A stretch of DNA of 64,000 nucleotides from contig NC_088645.1 of NCBI RefSeq assembly GCF_964019385.1, forward strand, positions 39,771,520 to 39,835,519, written 5' to 3'. The notes below the pieces were generated by a model that did not search any database, was not told where the DNA came from, and saw only the letters and a program-made list of their open reading frames with translations. The position numbers and the translations under genes were made by a program. This DNA is from Sycon ciliatum. Its lineage: Eukaryota; Porifera; Calcarea; Leucosolenida; Sycettidae. The first letter of the stretch is position 1; the number at the start of each line of letters is the position of its first letter. This document shows, one piece after another, positions 31,575 to 41,542 of this stretch.

Positions 31575-32885
31575 GTAGTAGTAGCAGTAGATTTTACTAT
31601 TTTACTAGGGGAGTCCCAACAGGCGTTGCCTTTTTCCTGGGACCCCTAGGTGAATTTTTACCATGTTTACATACAGAGTAAGAGACGGGGCCTGACGGCA
31701 GTCAGTGGGAAGAGCATTCCATCTGTCTGCCGCCAGGAAAGAAATAGAACGCATGCCATATTGCGTAGAAACAGGCGGAAGAACTAATGCAAGCTGTGCC
31801 TGGCCCCGCGTGCGAGCCTGGTGTCCAGGCACAGCAGCCCTAAGCCGGAACAAGGATTGGAGAAGGGGACTAGCAAGATGTGGGGTCAAGCAGCGGTACA
31901 CGAAAACATAGAGTTTAAGATTTATGCGCTGTTCAAAAGAATATAGATGATATTTGCGGAGAACAATTTCAGTAGACATCATACGGTCAAACCCAAAAAC
32001 CTTCTTCATTGCTATGTGACTGACCGTCACGATCTTATCCAACAGGGTGGCGCTGAGACAGTGCAGATAAGCGTTACTGGCATAGTCGGGAGTCGATTGC
32101 ACAATGGATAAATAGAACGTCCTCTTCGCTTCAGGTGTTAGGTTTTTTCGGCCATGTCTGAAGGCGGCAATCTTGCCGAACACCGCACCGCAGACCTTCT
32201 CGACTTGCGGCTGGCAGGTGAGATGCTCGTCAATGAGTAGTCCGAGATACTTCACGGTGGCTGCAGGGGTGAGGGGCTTGCCTTTACAAACTAGGGGGAT
32301 TAGTAGATGCGGCACAGGTTGGCGTGGTCACCGAAGGACCAGGAACTGCGTCTTGTTAGGGTTCATGAGAAGTCCTTTGTCATCTAGGTAGAGCTCATGA
32401 GCGCTAAGGTCATCCTGAGGCTTTCGCAGCATGACAGAGAGGTCTGATCCAATAGTGAAAAGGCAATGTCGTCGGCATAGAGCTGAGAAATGCTGCTCCG
32501 AACAATCTGTGGAACCTTGCGGATGTAGAGCCAAAAGAGGAGAAGGCCAAGGACGGACCCTTGCGGAATTCCCCAGGTGCAGGGCACAGTCCCACCGCGC
32601 TCCCCATTGACCATGACTTATTGACTTCGGGAGGACAGATAGTCCACAAACCATTTCAGCACCGAGCCGCCTAGCCCGACGTCAGCCAGCTCGTTGACCA
32701 GTTGCTGATGCTGTACACGGTCGAAAGCCTTGCTCATATCTTCGAACAGTATCGCGCATCGCTGGCCATTGTCCAGTGTTCTTGTCCACCTATCTATGAA
32801 ATCAGCGAGGGCATCTTCGCAACTGTGCTTTGGACGGTACTCAAACTGCTCCAGTGGCAAGGCAGGGTGTGCATGCCTCATCCTT
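31575..32885 (-). pseudogene. LINE RT (CR1/Jockey group) inserted in THAP gene
   Basis: The - strand from 32881 reads LPLEQFEYRPKHSCEDALAD and ILFEDMSKAFDRVQHQQLVN, then a TAA stop near 32616. After it come GIPQGSVLG, QLYADDIAF (catalytic YADD) and, in a shifted frame from 32315, TVKYLGLLIDEHLTCQPQVE through SFLAADRWNALPTDCRQAPS. A CTACTACTA-type tail lies at about 31572-31592. It is 5'-truncated within the RT fingers and carries one in-frame stop and at least one frameshift. Confidence 0.85.
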
Positions 32886-33057
32886 CACATCATTTGAACC
32901 ACCCGGAGCACAGCACCTCCGGATGACAGACAGGAAATCTGAAGCTGGCACATCGACGACATGAAAGAAACAAACTTGACAACCACCCTGCAACGCTTCA
33001 ACTCGACAGTTTCCGCAGTGTTCCCATTCGAGCTCCGGGAGCGCATTGAGCCCCTAA
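32886..33057 (-). pseudogene. THAP domain, N-terminal part
   Basis: Just beyond the LINE, the - strand at about 32925-32886 reads VIRRCCAPGGSNDV. This fits the beginning of a THAP domain, whose first two zinc ligands are spaced C-x4-C; here the second Cys is Gly. It would join the fragment at 31565 after removal of the LINE. The upstream part to 33057 has no recognised coding. Confidence 0.5.
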
Positions 33058-33253
33058 TCACACGTGACGTCATCAAAACCCTCCATGGATGAGACAAACT
33101 TTGCCCTACCTGGCTTCATATATCGACTTTTTGGGTCTAGTTTTCGCGATTCCCCATTCGTTGGAGGCCATACAAAGCCCCCATGAAGAGAACACACTTC
33201 CGAAAAAATTCCCGGAGTGCCCCTTTAAGCTCTGCCGACCAGAGGTATCGGCG

Positions 33254-35145
33254 TCATAGCTCGATGGACACACCAAAGGGAGATCGGGTAATATGAATGA
33301 ACAACCGTAAGCAGCTTGGCACCCATGAAATCATGGGATGGCCCACGCCTGAAAAAAAGAAGTAGAAGTCATTGAACAAAGCATACCACATTATGAAAAC
33401 ATTGGCAGATAGTAAAAATGGTGAAAGGATCATAGAGATCAAAGGGAGAAGAAAAATACTGGTATAGAATAGCAGCCTCGGCAACAGCAACCTCAGCGGA
33501 AGAAGTGGGGATGAACGAGAACACACGCCTAGCACCACGCAGGCAAATATGGCTGGCCCACAGCAGAGTAGAACGCAGGCCGCAGCGGAGCATAGCAAGG
33601 ACTGCAGAATAGCGCTCACCCGACTTTTCTGACAGCAGCGAGGCGATGCCCTTGTACAGGGCATTGGCACATGTTCCCATACCACCGGTCGTTGAGAGAC
33701 TGACAGGCGCAAATGTGGACTGTTCGACCTCCCTGATACGCTGCGCATATGCACGCTTCTTGGCTTTCTCATGCTTGGTGTATCAAGCAGGAAGTGAGGA
33801 GGAACGATTCGACGGCGCGAAGGGGTTAAACACCCTGACATCGAGAAAAGCGCGCTCCAATCGTCCTCCCCAAATGCCGCTCGCCACAACATCCACCCGA
33901 CCCTGGTCATGGCTGTGCGTTAGAGAAGCTGTTCGCCACTGAGGAGTTGCAGGTGGGGCTCTGTGGCGACCTGATGTGAGACCAACTTGAGGATAGTCAC
34001 CGTAATGTCACGAACCTCGTTATGCTGAACTGTAGGGAAACCTCCAAGCGAACACGAGAGTGCGTGGGCAACTGTAAATGCCTAGCCACACTGGCAATGG
34101 GAAGGCAACGCTGTGGTGTCCAGTCGTACCAGAAACATACGGCATCTCGGAACTCCTGCTTCGTCAGGGTTAGGCCATGGGCTTGGAGGGGTCGGCAGAT
34201 CAACCAGGCAGACGAACCTTTCTCAGACGCTAGGTCCAGTGTTTGATGCATAGCTGGCTCGACAAGAGAGGAGACCGTGGCCATATCATCCCGGATAGCG
34301 TCCCTCACCATCACGCGCACCTGCCGCTTGGCTTGCCGGGTCTCGGCTGCGGCACCTGCCCAGTCTGAAGTCCTGGCGCAGGATACGGTGAATGAGGGGA
34401 TATGAGATCCGTAGTGATGAGGCATATTGCACTGTTCTCGAAGACGGGTGGGGTAAGGCAAGGCCACCATGGCGACAAGGTAGACCAAGCACACCACGTT
34501 CCATGTCATCGGATGTCCTACGAAGCAGGGCAGGCAGAAAGGTGGACGTGATGGCGCGATCAAGGGGCTTTAGGTATTCTGCTATGTCCGGTGTTGGGCG
34601 GCACAGGAATGTCAATTTGCACTGAAGGCAATGGAAAAGAGCAGCATACGTTGACTGGGGTTGGGAGTCAGCTATCACACTCAGCCGTTCGACTTGCTCC
34701 AGCCAGTCTCTCACCTTGCCACTGACGTATAACTCCATGAATACGGGTGACCCATTTGCGAAGCCAAGGTAGTGGCAACCATCAGACTTGACAACTACGC
34801 CACTGCCCTCGAAGAGCTGTAGAGCTTCGTTGTGGAATCCTGGTTTCACGACCAGGATGCTTTTGCTGGCGTTGGGGATGTAACCGTATTTAGTGCCCAG
34901 TTGCAGCAGGCGGTCCCACCATACCCGAAGTCGACGAAGTGGCCCACCGGAGCCCGATTCGTCAGCAAACCAAGCCTGAACCACCCTGGGGATCGCATTC
35001 GCCTTGATGAGAGGGAGAATCCCTAACGCATACATTGCCATTGCGACCAGGTCTGTTGTGTGGTCCCTTCGCCGGACAAGATGGTCTCTCCGCCGACGTG
35101 AAGAGTTGCTTGGTGACGGTACGTGTTGATTACGAGGAGCGTGAG
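33254..35145 (-). pseudogene. SEKG-type reverse transcriptase family, RT to C-terminus
   Basis: Reading from 35145: NTYRHQATLHVGGETILSGE then GTTQ, a frameshift at the usual QGDP motif, LVAMAMYALGILPLI, and QAWFADESGSGG, where the second catalytic Asp appears as Glu. Then KYGYIPNASKSILVVKPGFH, the long thumb region, TLDLASEKGSSAWLICRPLQ and EFRDAVCFWYDW (34240-34110), and in shifted frames the C-terminal FNPFAPSNRSS region (33870-33830) and IREVEQSTFAPVSL. This family is abundant in several invertebrate genomes. At least three frame breaks show it is dead. Confidence 0.75.
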
Positions 35146-35189
35146 CGAGGGGCAAAGGTGTCGGATCGCACACACCCTGATGGTACGGT

Positions 35190-36140
35190 TCGGGACAGGT
35201 ATGGGATAGCGCCAGGCATGCAAATGGCACAAACAAACAAACACGAAACGAGAGAGCTTGGAAGCTCAGGGCCCTGCGCTATGCTTTGTTGCCTAGCTCA
35301 TCGTGCATGTTGTTAGAATTGGTGGAAATGCTTTTTCCTTTGATTAGCTTCATCATTGTATTGCCAAAACGTTTCAATGAGATACTGAAGTAACGTCTTC
35401 TGCATAGCTTCGGGACCGGCGCTGACTCTGCCGATCACGGGCGTTCTGCAGTCGATGGCGTTTCCTGGGACCGGCGCTGACTCTGCCGATCACGGGCGTT
35501 TATCTTCTTCTTATTATTATACTGGCGGCAACCAACATCCATTCTGATTGCATTTACTCGTCTCCCTACTTCGTATTTCTTTCCAGAAAATCTCCCCATA
35601 CAGCAGGGAGTCGTTTACATAATATGACTCCCTGCTCTACATCTACATGACTGTATAATTATACGTTATAGTTATTATGCTATCCGCCTACATGCGATTC
35701 CCGGGCAGGTCGACAGGCGGCCCAGCCAGCCTGCTAATGGGATCTGGGCCTCGCACACAAATCCACACAAAATGTTACTGCACTGAATGCATTCCCCCGA
35801 TACACTTCGCATATATACTAATGTCTTATTCTCTTGATGGTACCGTACTCTTGATGGTACGGGACAGGTACGGGATAGCGCCAGGCATGTCGATGGCACC
35901 AACACACAAAAATATTGTGGCCAGCTGTCTTTGCTGGTACGGTACAGTACGGGACAGATACGGGATAGCGCCAGGCGTGACACAAACAAACAAACAAACA
36001 CCAAATTAAAGCTGTGTGGACCCTGGCTAGCGCCAGACGTTACTGAAGTAACGTCTTCTGCATAGCTACGGGAATTAAAGCTGTGTGGACCCTGGCAAGC
36101 GCCAGACGATGCTGAACTAATGTCTTTTGCATTGCTACGG
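35190..36140 (+). repeat. Cluster of short direct repeats
   Basis: GGTACGG..GACAGGTAYGGGATAGCGCCAGGC recurs at about 35182-35218, 35855-35888 and 35938-35977, each followed by a run of ACAAACAAACAA type. CTGAAGTAACGTCTTCTGCATAGCT recurs at 35391 and 36043, with a diverged third unit at 36110; AATTAAAGCTGTGTGGACCC recurs at 36004 and 36072. A unit GGGACCGGCGCTGACTCTGC plus CGATCACGGGCGTT is tandemly duplicated at 35410 and 35466. Confidence 0.75.
35602..35637. other. Perfect 11-bp hairpin
   Basis: AGCAGGGAGTC at 35602 pairs with GACTCCCTGCT ending at 35637 across a 13-base A/T-rich loop. It is isolated between two repeat clusters and no coding is nearby. Role unknown. Confidence 0.7.
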
Positions 36141-36149
36141 GAATTAAAA

Positions 36150-36815
36150 CGCTAGGTAACTGCTATTGTTCTTGCTACTGTGCTCTATGGCTGCCAGACC
36201 TGGACCATCTCACAAGCTAGCCGAAATCGAAATAGAGCGTTTGAGCTCAGGTATCTGCGAAAGCCGCTTGGCAGCAAATACCATCATCACTGCACAAATG
36301 AGTCATTACTGCAGGAAGTCAAGTATGCTATTGGCCCATTCACACGCCTTGATTCAACTGTAAAACGCACCAAGTTATAGTGGTTTGGACATGTAGCAAG
36401 GCGGGAGGATAGCTACTCCCACTATTTCTTGGATGGAATGGTGCCTGGATCACGACCCCGTGGTCGCACCCGTCACAATTGGTCCACCAACATCCAAGAC
36501 TGGACAAATAACTCTTACACTTTCCCTCTCTCGCTCTCGTTGCTGCTGATCGTGATAGGTATAGGCAGCTTGTTTATCAGTGTATTTAGGCATTTTTTAT
36601 GCTGCTGCCTTATGACACACAAGACGTCCAGAATGGTTATGGGTTATACATACATATTTCCTATTTCCAATTGACTGTTTTCTCACTGTCTCAAGTACGG
36701 CTTTATCAAGGCACACTTTTTTTTATTCTATCGCCATCTTAATATTGGGCATCAAATGCCCGTTTGGTTTTGCGATGTAAAATAAATTTCAAACAAAAAC
36801 AAAAAAAAACAAAAA
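36150..36815 (+). pseudogene. RTE-type LINE C-terminus and 3' end
   Basis: The + frame reads TVLYGCQTWTISQASRNRNR, RYLRKPLGSKYHHHCTNESL, then an in-frame TAG near 36378, WFGHVARREDSYSHYFLDGM and RPRGRTRHNWSTNIQDWTNN. These are tail motifs of RTE-like ORF2. The 3' UTR to 36795 matches, in complement, the split fragment at 6869-7451, and the tail is AAACAAAAACAAAAAAAAAC. RT core absent. Confidence 0.8.
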
Positions 36816-36819
36816 CAAC

Positions 36820-37690
36820 TCGTGAACACCAGATAGCAGCGTGAGTCAGTGTCGCTCTTGGCGCAAACCCTTTATTTCAAACCATCACCGAACTCGCAAT
36901 CACTATTTCGTAAAAATAATAATATTATTCAAGTGGAAATCATGAATAAAATGACTGCAATAGAGTGCGCGGGAAACGAAATACTAGGATAACGTGTGTT
37001 ACTGACTTTGTTGCTTTTTTGTGCATTATTAATGAAGGAACCTCGAATAATCAACTCTACGCTAGGCAAGAAGGTCAACGTAAGCAAACGTGGATATTTT
37101 CCTTACCGTGGTGCATGCGTGCAACAGTAGACTGATCGAGTGTACATTTGTTGCAGTGGAAACGTCCTAGACACTGTTTCGAAGCCTGCGTCGTAATAAC
37201 CCAAAAAAGCGACAAGGTTAATTGTTTGTAGTTTCCCACAGTTAATGTTAAACCCATGGCGACTGCAGTGAGCATGTTTATCTTATCCCCAGTGGGTCCA
37301 TTTTCTCTTCCAAATAAGTGACTTCATCAGGCCTCAGCAGAGCAGAACCCCACACCCTCCAATTCCCGGTTTAGTCGTGGACCTACATGTATGTTCTTGT
37401 TGTGTCTTGCATATTGTGATGTCATAATTCGATGTTGCTCATCACACCGGTGAAGCTAAGTGTGGTCAACAACTTTTTGAATAAAAGCAAAAGAAAATGG
37501 CTTTTTTATTTTTAAAACATTTCCAGTAATCCAAGGATAAACTTGCTCTGAAAGTTTCACTTCGGGCTCCCCTAGTAGTTTACGCGCGAAGTGTGTGGTT
37601 ACAGCGAGGTGTTGCCCCGTCAGCCGATGTAGTTTCACAGGAATCGTGAGTTGCGAAGTTTGAACACAATGTTGAACAGTCTGTTTGGAT
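36820..37690. other. Mostly unassigned sequence
   Basis: Apart from the dispersed repeat at 37130-37290 shared with 21540-21715, I see no gene, no clear element ends and no strong tandem repeat. An 82-codon - strand frame at 37456-37704 has no recognisable motif. Confidence 0.5.
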
Positions 37691-37694
37691 GACA

Positions 37695-37775
37695 GCTGCA
37701 CCATAGATCAGTGATTAGAGCATCGCTGCCCTCAAGCAAAGATCCTTGGTTCGAACCCTTGTTTTAACAGTCAAG
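37695..37775 (+). mobile_element. tRNA-like sequence, probable SINE head or tRNA pseudogene
   Basis: TAGATCAGTGATTAGAGC resembles a pol III A box, and GGTTCGAACCC at 37750-37760 is a canonical B box. The spacing is tRNA-like, but the anticodon stem is poor and position 33 is not T, so a functional tRNA is unlikely. No matching second copy or target duplication was seen. Confidence 0.5.
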
Positions 37776-38003
37776 TTTTCCTCTCCATTCCATCAAACCG
37801 TAAAGACGACAATAATCACCCTTAGCAAACAACGGTAGCACTATTTTTTACGGTACTCGTACCTTGATCACCCAAATAGTGTTGAAGCTGCAGCGTAAAA
37901 ACGTTATTGGGCTTATTTATCGTTGTGACCAACGGTACGTTTTTTGGCCAATCATTGCATTGTCCGTACGCATTTAACCTTGTACCGCGTATATGGTGAA
38001 AGT

Positions 38004-39185
38004 TAAGCCTAGTTCACATTCGACGCAACGCTGACGGTACGGGACGTAAGGGCTTGTTGGGAGGGCTGGGGTGAGCTGTAAAATCCTGTACGATTCGTAC
38101 GACACGACATGCAGCAGTCATTGCGACGTTCAACGTCGAACGGCGCGAGTCATAAGGCACGGTCCGTGACGGGGTGACTTTCGGACCTATTTTCTCGTTT
38201 ATCGGGACTTCTTTTCACTTATTTCTCCTTGAAAGAAGCGGAACCAAGTTCACAATACCAGTTTTTCATGAAGACCAAAAAATTAGCCCTGAAAGTTGTG
38301 GCATTCAAATAATAGCCCCAGGAAATGATAGAATAGTTCGTCTGTCACGCTTCTGAACTATCCCTAAATACAATAAGTGACATGAGATCTTATGTTGCTA
38401 AAATTCAACTCCAGTCGTGCTAGCCATTCTGTGAATTATCATGGGAAGTTCAGTGTTCGAAATGCTAAAAAATTCCAAGTACGAATCGGGAGCAGTCGGC
38501 GCACGACGCCGTCTCCTGTTCACACTCGAATTGCAGCCGTTTTGTACCCTTGCGTCCCCGTCTACGCCCGTCTACGGTATGAAAAGTTGGAGCGATCCAA
38601 CTCTTCCCGTCGCTTCCCGATCTGTACGGTAGTACGGTTGCGTTCCCGTTGCTGGTGTTCACACTGGACGCCGTCAGACCGTCCCGTCGCTTCCCGTCGA
38701 TCCTTACGTCGCGTCCCGTCGCGCCCCGTCGAATGTGAACTAGGCTTAAGCCTAGGCTTAAGCCTAGTTCACATTCGACGGGGCGCGACGGGACGCGACG
38801 TAAGGATCGACGGGACGGTCTGACGGCGTCCAATGTGAACACCAGGGACGGGAACGCAACTGTACTACTGTACGGATCGGGAAGCGACGGGAAGAGTTGG
38901 ATCGATCCAACTTTTCATACTGTAGACGGGCGTAGATGGGGACGCAAGCGTACAAAATGGCTGCAATTTGAGTGTGAACAGGAGACGGTGTCGTGCGCCG
39001 ACTACTCCCGATCCGTACTTGGAAATTTTTAGCATTTCGAACACTGCGCTTCCCATGATAACTCACAGAATGGCTAGCAAGACTTGAGTTGAATTTTAGC
39101 AATATAAGATCTCATATCACTTATTGTATTTTAGGGATAGTTCAGAAGCGTGACAGGCGAACTATTCTATAATTTCCTGGCCCAA
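38004..39185. mobile_element. CGTCG-rich foldback MITE pair
   Basis: TAAGCCTAGTTCACATTCGACG at 38003 and its complement ending near 38756 bound a TIR unit of about 750 bp. It is joined head to head, through CTTAAGCCTAGGCTTAAG at 38745-38762, to an inverted copy of its right part that runs to about 39185, where CTATTCTATAATTTCCTGG mirrors 38320-38337. The centre is rich in CCCGTCG/CGACGGG words. No ORF is credible; the Arg/Ser-rich frames are shadows of that word. Confidence 0.75.
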
Positions 39186-39532
39186 TTCACGGTATTTCCC
39201 CCCTACGGTAATACCCTTACAACATAACGTTGTTTGTTGGGTGTCTAATAAGTGAATTGCATGATACTAATAAAAAAGCAAGTCGCGCATTCCACACATT
39301 GACGAAACTTTTCGAGAAGCTCATTCATTTCGTAATTGGATCTAAGTTCAGCCTACGAACATCAATGAAGATGGTATAAATGGTGAAAGCCAGTAGCTAA
39401 TGTGATGGTGTTACCATACTCCAAGCTAAACCCAGTGGCACACCAGCAACCATCATCAAACCTTCGACCCATATGATCTGATCCCCTTGTAGTGATGCAT
39501 GCTAATGTTGCATCACTCCCCGCTGCGTGTAA

Positions 39533-40031
39533 CTCTGATTACGCCTTGCTTCCTTTTCCTCCTCCTTCAAACAATCGACTGATTCAAGACGGTGTGTTCG
39601 CTGTTAGCACGTGTTCCATAACTGATGGGTGTTGCGGACCAGAGAAACGCATCGTTTTCCAGGCGGCTGACGAATCTACAGGTTGTTCAGTCGGTTTCCC
39701 ATATATCAAGAAGCCTCACTTCATTGGTAACACGCTTAGCTTGCGCACGGACGCAGCACAGATTAGCCCGAGCAACGACACATGGAAATGGGAAGCTGAA
39801 ATAATTGTTACAAACAATTTTATTCCCCAAGATGCTCTGGTCAAGCCAGGGTTATACTTCATTCGTGAGGGACCCATCACTGGTTACCGATTGCGGTGTC
39901 TAGCCTACAAGGAGACCGTGCTTTGCGTAAGTAAAACAGGGGACAGTGATGGCTATCCTTTGATGATCCTTCCGCTACATCAAGCAATGCAGCAACTCGC
40001 CTATACCTTCACCGATACGCAGGCGCCGTAA
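39533..40031 (+). CDS. Unknown protein family, copy B
   Basis: The frame is open from an ATG at 39492 and homologous to copy A from about NSDYALLPFPPPSNNRLIQD to the stop at 40029-40031. Its C-terminal 65 residues (PGLYFIREGPITGYRLRCLA through QQLAYTFTDTQAP) differ from copy A at only a few sites, whereas the first 100 are strongly diverged with indels. TTGTAG at 39487-39492 is a possible splice acceptor, so the ATG may not be the true start. Not recognised; no signal peptide or membrane segment is evident. Keeping the frame open in both copies suggests coding, but selection was not tested. Confidence 0.6.
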
Positions 40032-40800
40032 TCTGCAATTGGAATGTGATTTTCCTGGCTTGTCCTATTGCCGTGTTCAGTACCTTTTAATTTTCACTAT
40101 AGATACACATAATAGTATGCACGTACATTGTAGGAAACAAATCCTCAGTTGAATCGCACTGTTTGCGATCTAAACACACCTCTCCTGCTTATATTCATGA
40201 CTTTGGTATGAATGTGCTACTTCCGTGCAACACTAGTCTCCTCGCCCACGCCATTGTTTTCGTAATAAATGTAATCTTACAGCGTCTTTATTATGTTTAT
40301 ATTCTATTAATTGCGTGCATGTAGCTGACGTCATCTTTACACGCATTGCCTTCTTTTTCAACATCGCACTAATAACCACCATACGTTTGCGGTGTTGGTT
40401 ACAAATTGGGCACTTTATCTAATCTCTGTGCCCATTTTCCACGAGATTATTTTCTATTGTACTGCATCTAGAAGATAGACTAGGTGTCTTTCCTTCAACT
40501 TGTAAACTCGTATAACCATTCTTTATTCAGTTGCTCTAAATCTATTCCAAACAAAGGTAGTGTTAGGTACCGGCTCCCGTACATTGCCTTCTTCTGCATC
40601 ATTTTTCTTCCTGGCTTGCATGCATACTGTATACAGCTTTTGTTCCATTGGCCTTCCTTAGGGCGCTCATGATTGCCATAGCTACCCAGGCCCTTTGTCT
40701 GGCACTCTTTCTCTCCCACTCGATCGCTGTCTCTCCTCTACCCTCATGTGCAAGAATCCCCAAGGAAGTGCTGATTCTCCCGATGTCGCTCGCATTTCGA
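40032..40800 (+). repeat. 3' flank of copy B, duplicated at 24912-25720
   Basis: It matches the copy A flank block by block up to CTCCCACTCGATCGCTGTCTCTC at about 40708-40732. The MSEN repeat follows about 130 bases further on, whereas copy A lacks that repeat at the same place. Confidence 0.65.
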
Positions 40801-40880
40801 GGTAGGTTTTCATTCAAGCGCAGTTTGCATTGCCTCATACAGGGTTTTCTAACTCATTCTTAATTAATTTTAAAGAGAGC

Positions 40881-41102
40881 ATGTCTGAGAATACCAAAGT
40901 ATGTGTGCAAGTGGATCTCTCCGATTTCGCTCAAAATTTGCAGGTAGGTTCCCTTTGGGGTGTGGATCGCTTGTGCAAAGCCCTTGAAAACGTTTCTGAA
41001 GGGAACATTGAAATCTGCATACCCCTCAAAAATGGCCGAAATATCACATTATTTATGGGTCTAGAAACGAGTCACGCCACAGCGTATACGAACAAGCTAT
41101 GA
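40881..41102 (+). CDS. MSEN small ORF, copy 2
   Basis: Seventy-three codons starting MSENTKVCVQVDLSDFAQNL, with SLWGVDRLCKALENV and ending ETSHATAYTNKL. Open in copies 2 and 3, with mostly conservative differences (DRLCKALENV versus NRLCKALEKV). The stop TGA overlaps the ATG of the next frame as ATGA at 41099-41102. No domain is recognised. The hydrophobicity is moderate and no membrane segment is seen. Confidence 0.45.
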   Translation: MSENTKVCVQVDLSDFAQNLQVGSLWGVDRLCKALENVSEGNIEICIPLKNGRNITLFMGLETSHATAYTNKL

Positions 41103-41206
41103 ACAAAACTCCATCAAGCCAACATTGCCTCACCTTAGAAGAGTTCCTGGAGCAGTACCGCTTAGCCACGCCAGCATCCCAGAAGACGAGGTCCATCACG
41201 CCCTGA
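41099..41206 (+). CDS. 35-aa ORF overlapping MSEN stop, copy 2
   Basis: Begins at the ATGA overlap and reads MNKTPSSQHCLTLEEFLEQY then RLATPASQKTRSITP. The LTLEEFLEQYRLA segment is amphipathic helix-like. Copy 3 has the identical frame. It could be a second cistron reached by termination-reinitiation, the continuation of the first frame after a frameshift, or chance. Confidence 0.35.
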   Translation: MNKTPSSQHCLTLEEFLEQYRLATPASQKTRSITP

Positions 41207-41263
41207 CGCCACAAATGATCGTCTTGAAAATTGCCAGTTTACAAGCGCTGGCAAAACAGCCAG

Positions 41264-41542
41264 CTACGTCCTCAATTGGCCAGAACTATACACCGGCAGA
41301 TAGTAGAACACCTCTTCTAGCGCTGAGGACATGTCCCCCATCTTCCTTTTGGGGTTTTCTTGAAAATAAACGTTTTTGAATTTTTCCACTCGACCATGCT
41401 GAAATACGGCCAAAGTCATACCTGCGCAGGAAAGCTCGCCCCGTCGCGACGTCTCCTCAGCAATTTCTACTCCAACACTACTCCCAAGGCCGCAGAACAA
41501 AGTGATGTTTTGACTCTGACAAGGAAAAGCAGCGGTGATCAC
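41264..41542 (-). CDS. Antisense ORF within MSEN repeat, copy 2
   Basis: Ninety-two codons on the opposite strand: NITLFCGLGSSVGVEIAEET, GRVEKFKNVYFQENPKRKMG and ALEEVFYYLPVYSSGQLRT. In copy 3 (42450-42674, +) the first 60 residues are conserved but an indel in the AAAACCCC run shifts the frame. Copy 1 has a stop in the corresponding place. Real coding cannot be decided between this and the sense frames. Confidence 0.3.
   Translation of the reverse strand: MITAAFPCQSQNITLFCGLGSSVGVEIAEETSRRGELSCAGMTLAVFQHGRVEKFKNVYFQENPKRKMGDMSSALEEVFYYLPVYSSGQLRT

Larger units (their letters stand above)
30671..33224. mobile_element. Kolobok-like TIR transposon (TTAA target), interrupted by a LINE
   Basis: Inverted ends of about 165 bp (30671-30838 and 33058-33224) begin GGGGCACTCCGGGAATTTTT and sit next to TTAA at 30667-30670 and 33225-33228. 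TTAA targets, G-rich termini and a THAP-domain gene are hallmarks of the Kolobok superfamily (also PiggyBac for TTAA). Inside are a + strand cysteine-domain frame (30901-31251), a - strand THAP gene split into two parts, and a - strand LINE (about 31575-32885) that did the splitting. No full transposase catalytic core is visible, so it is non-autonomous now. Confidence 0.75.

Noticed and set aside
38392..38842. Arg/Ser-rich 125-143 codon frames around 38.4-39.1 kb
   Set aside because: They come from the CGTCG words of a foldback MITE and appear in mirrored form on both strands.
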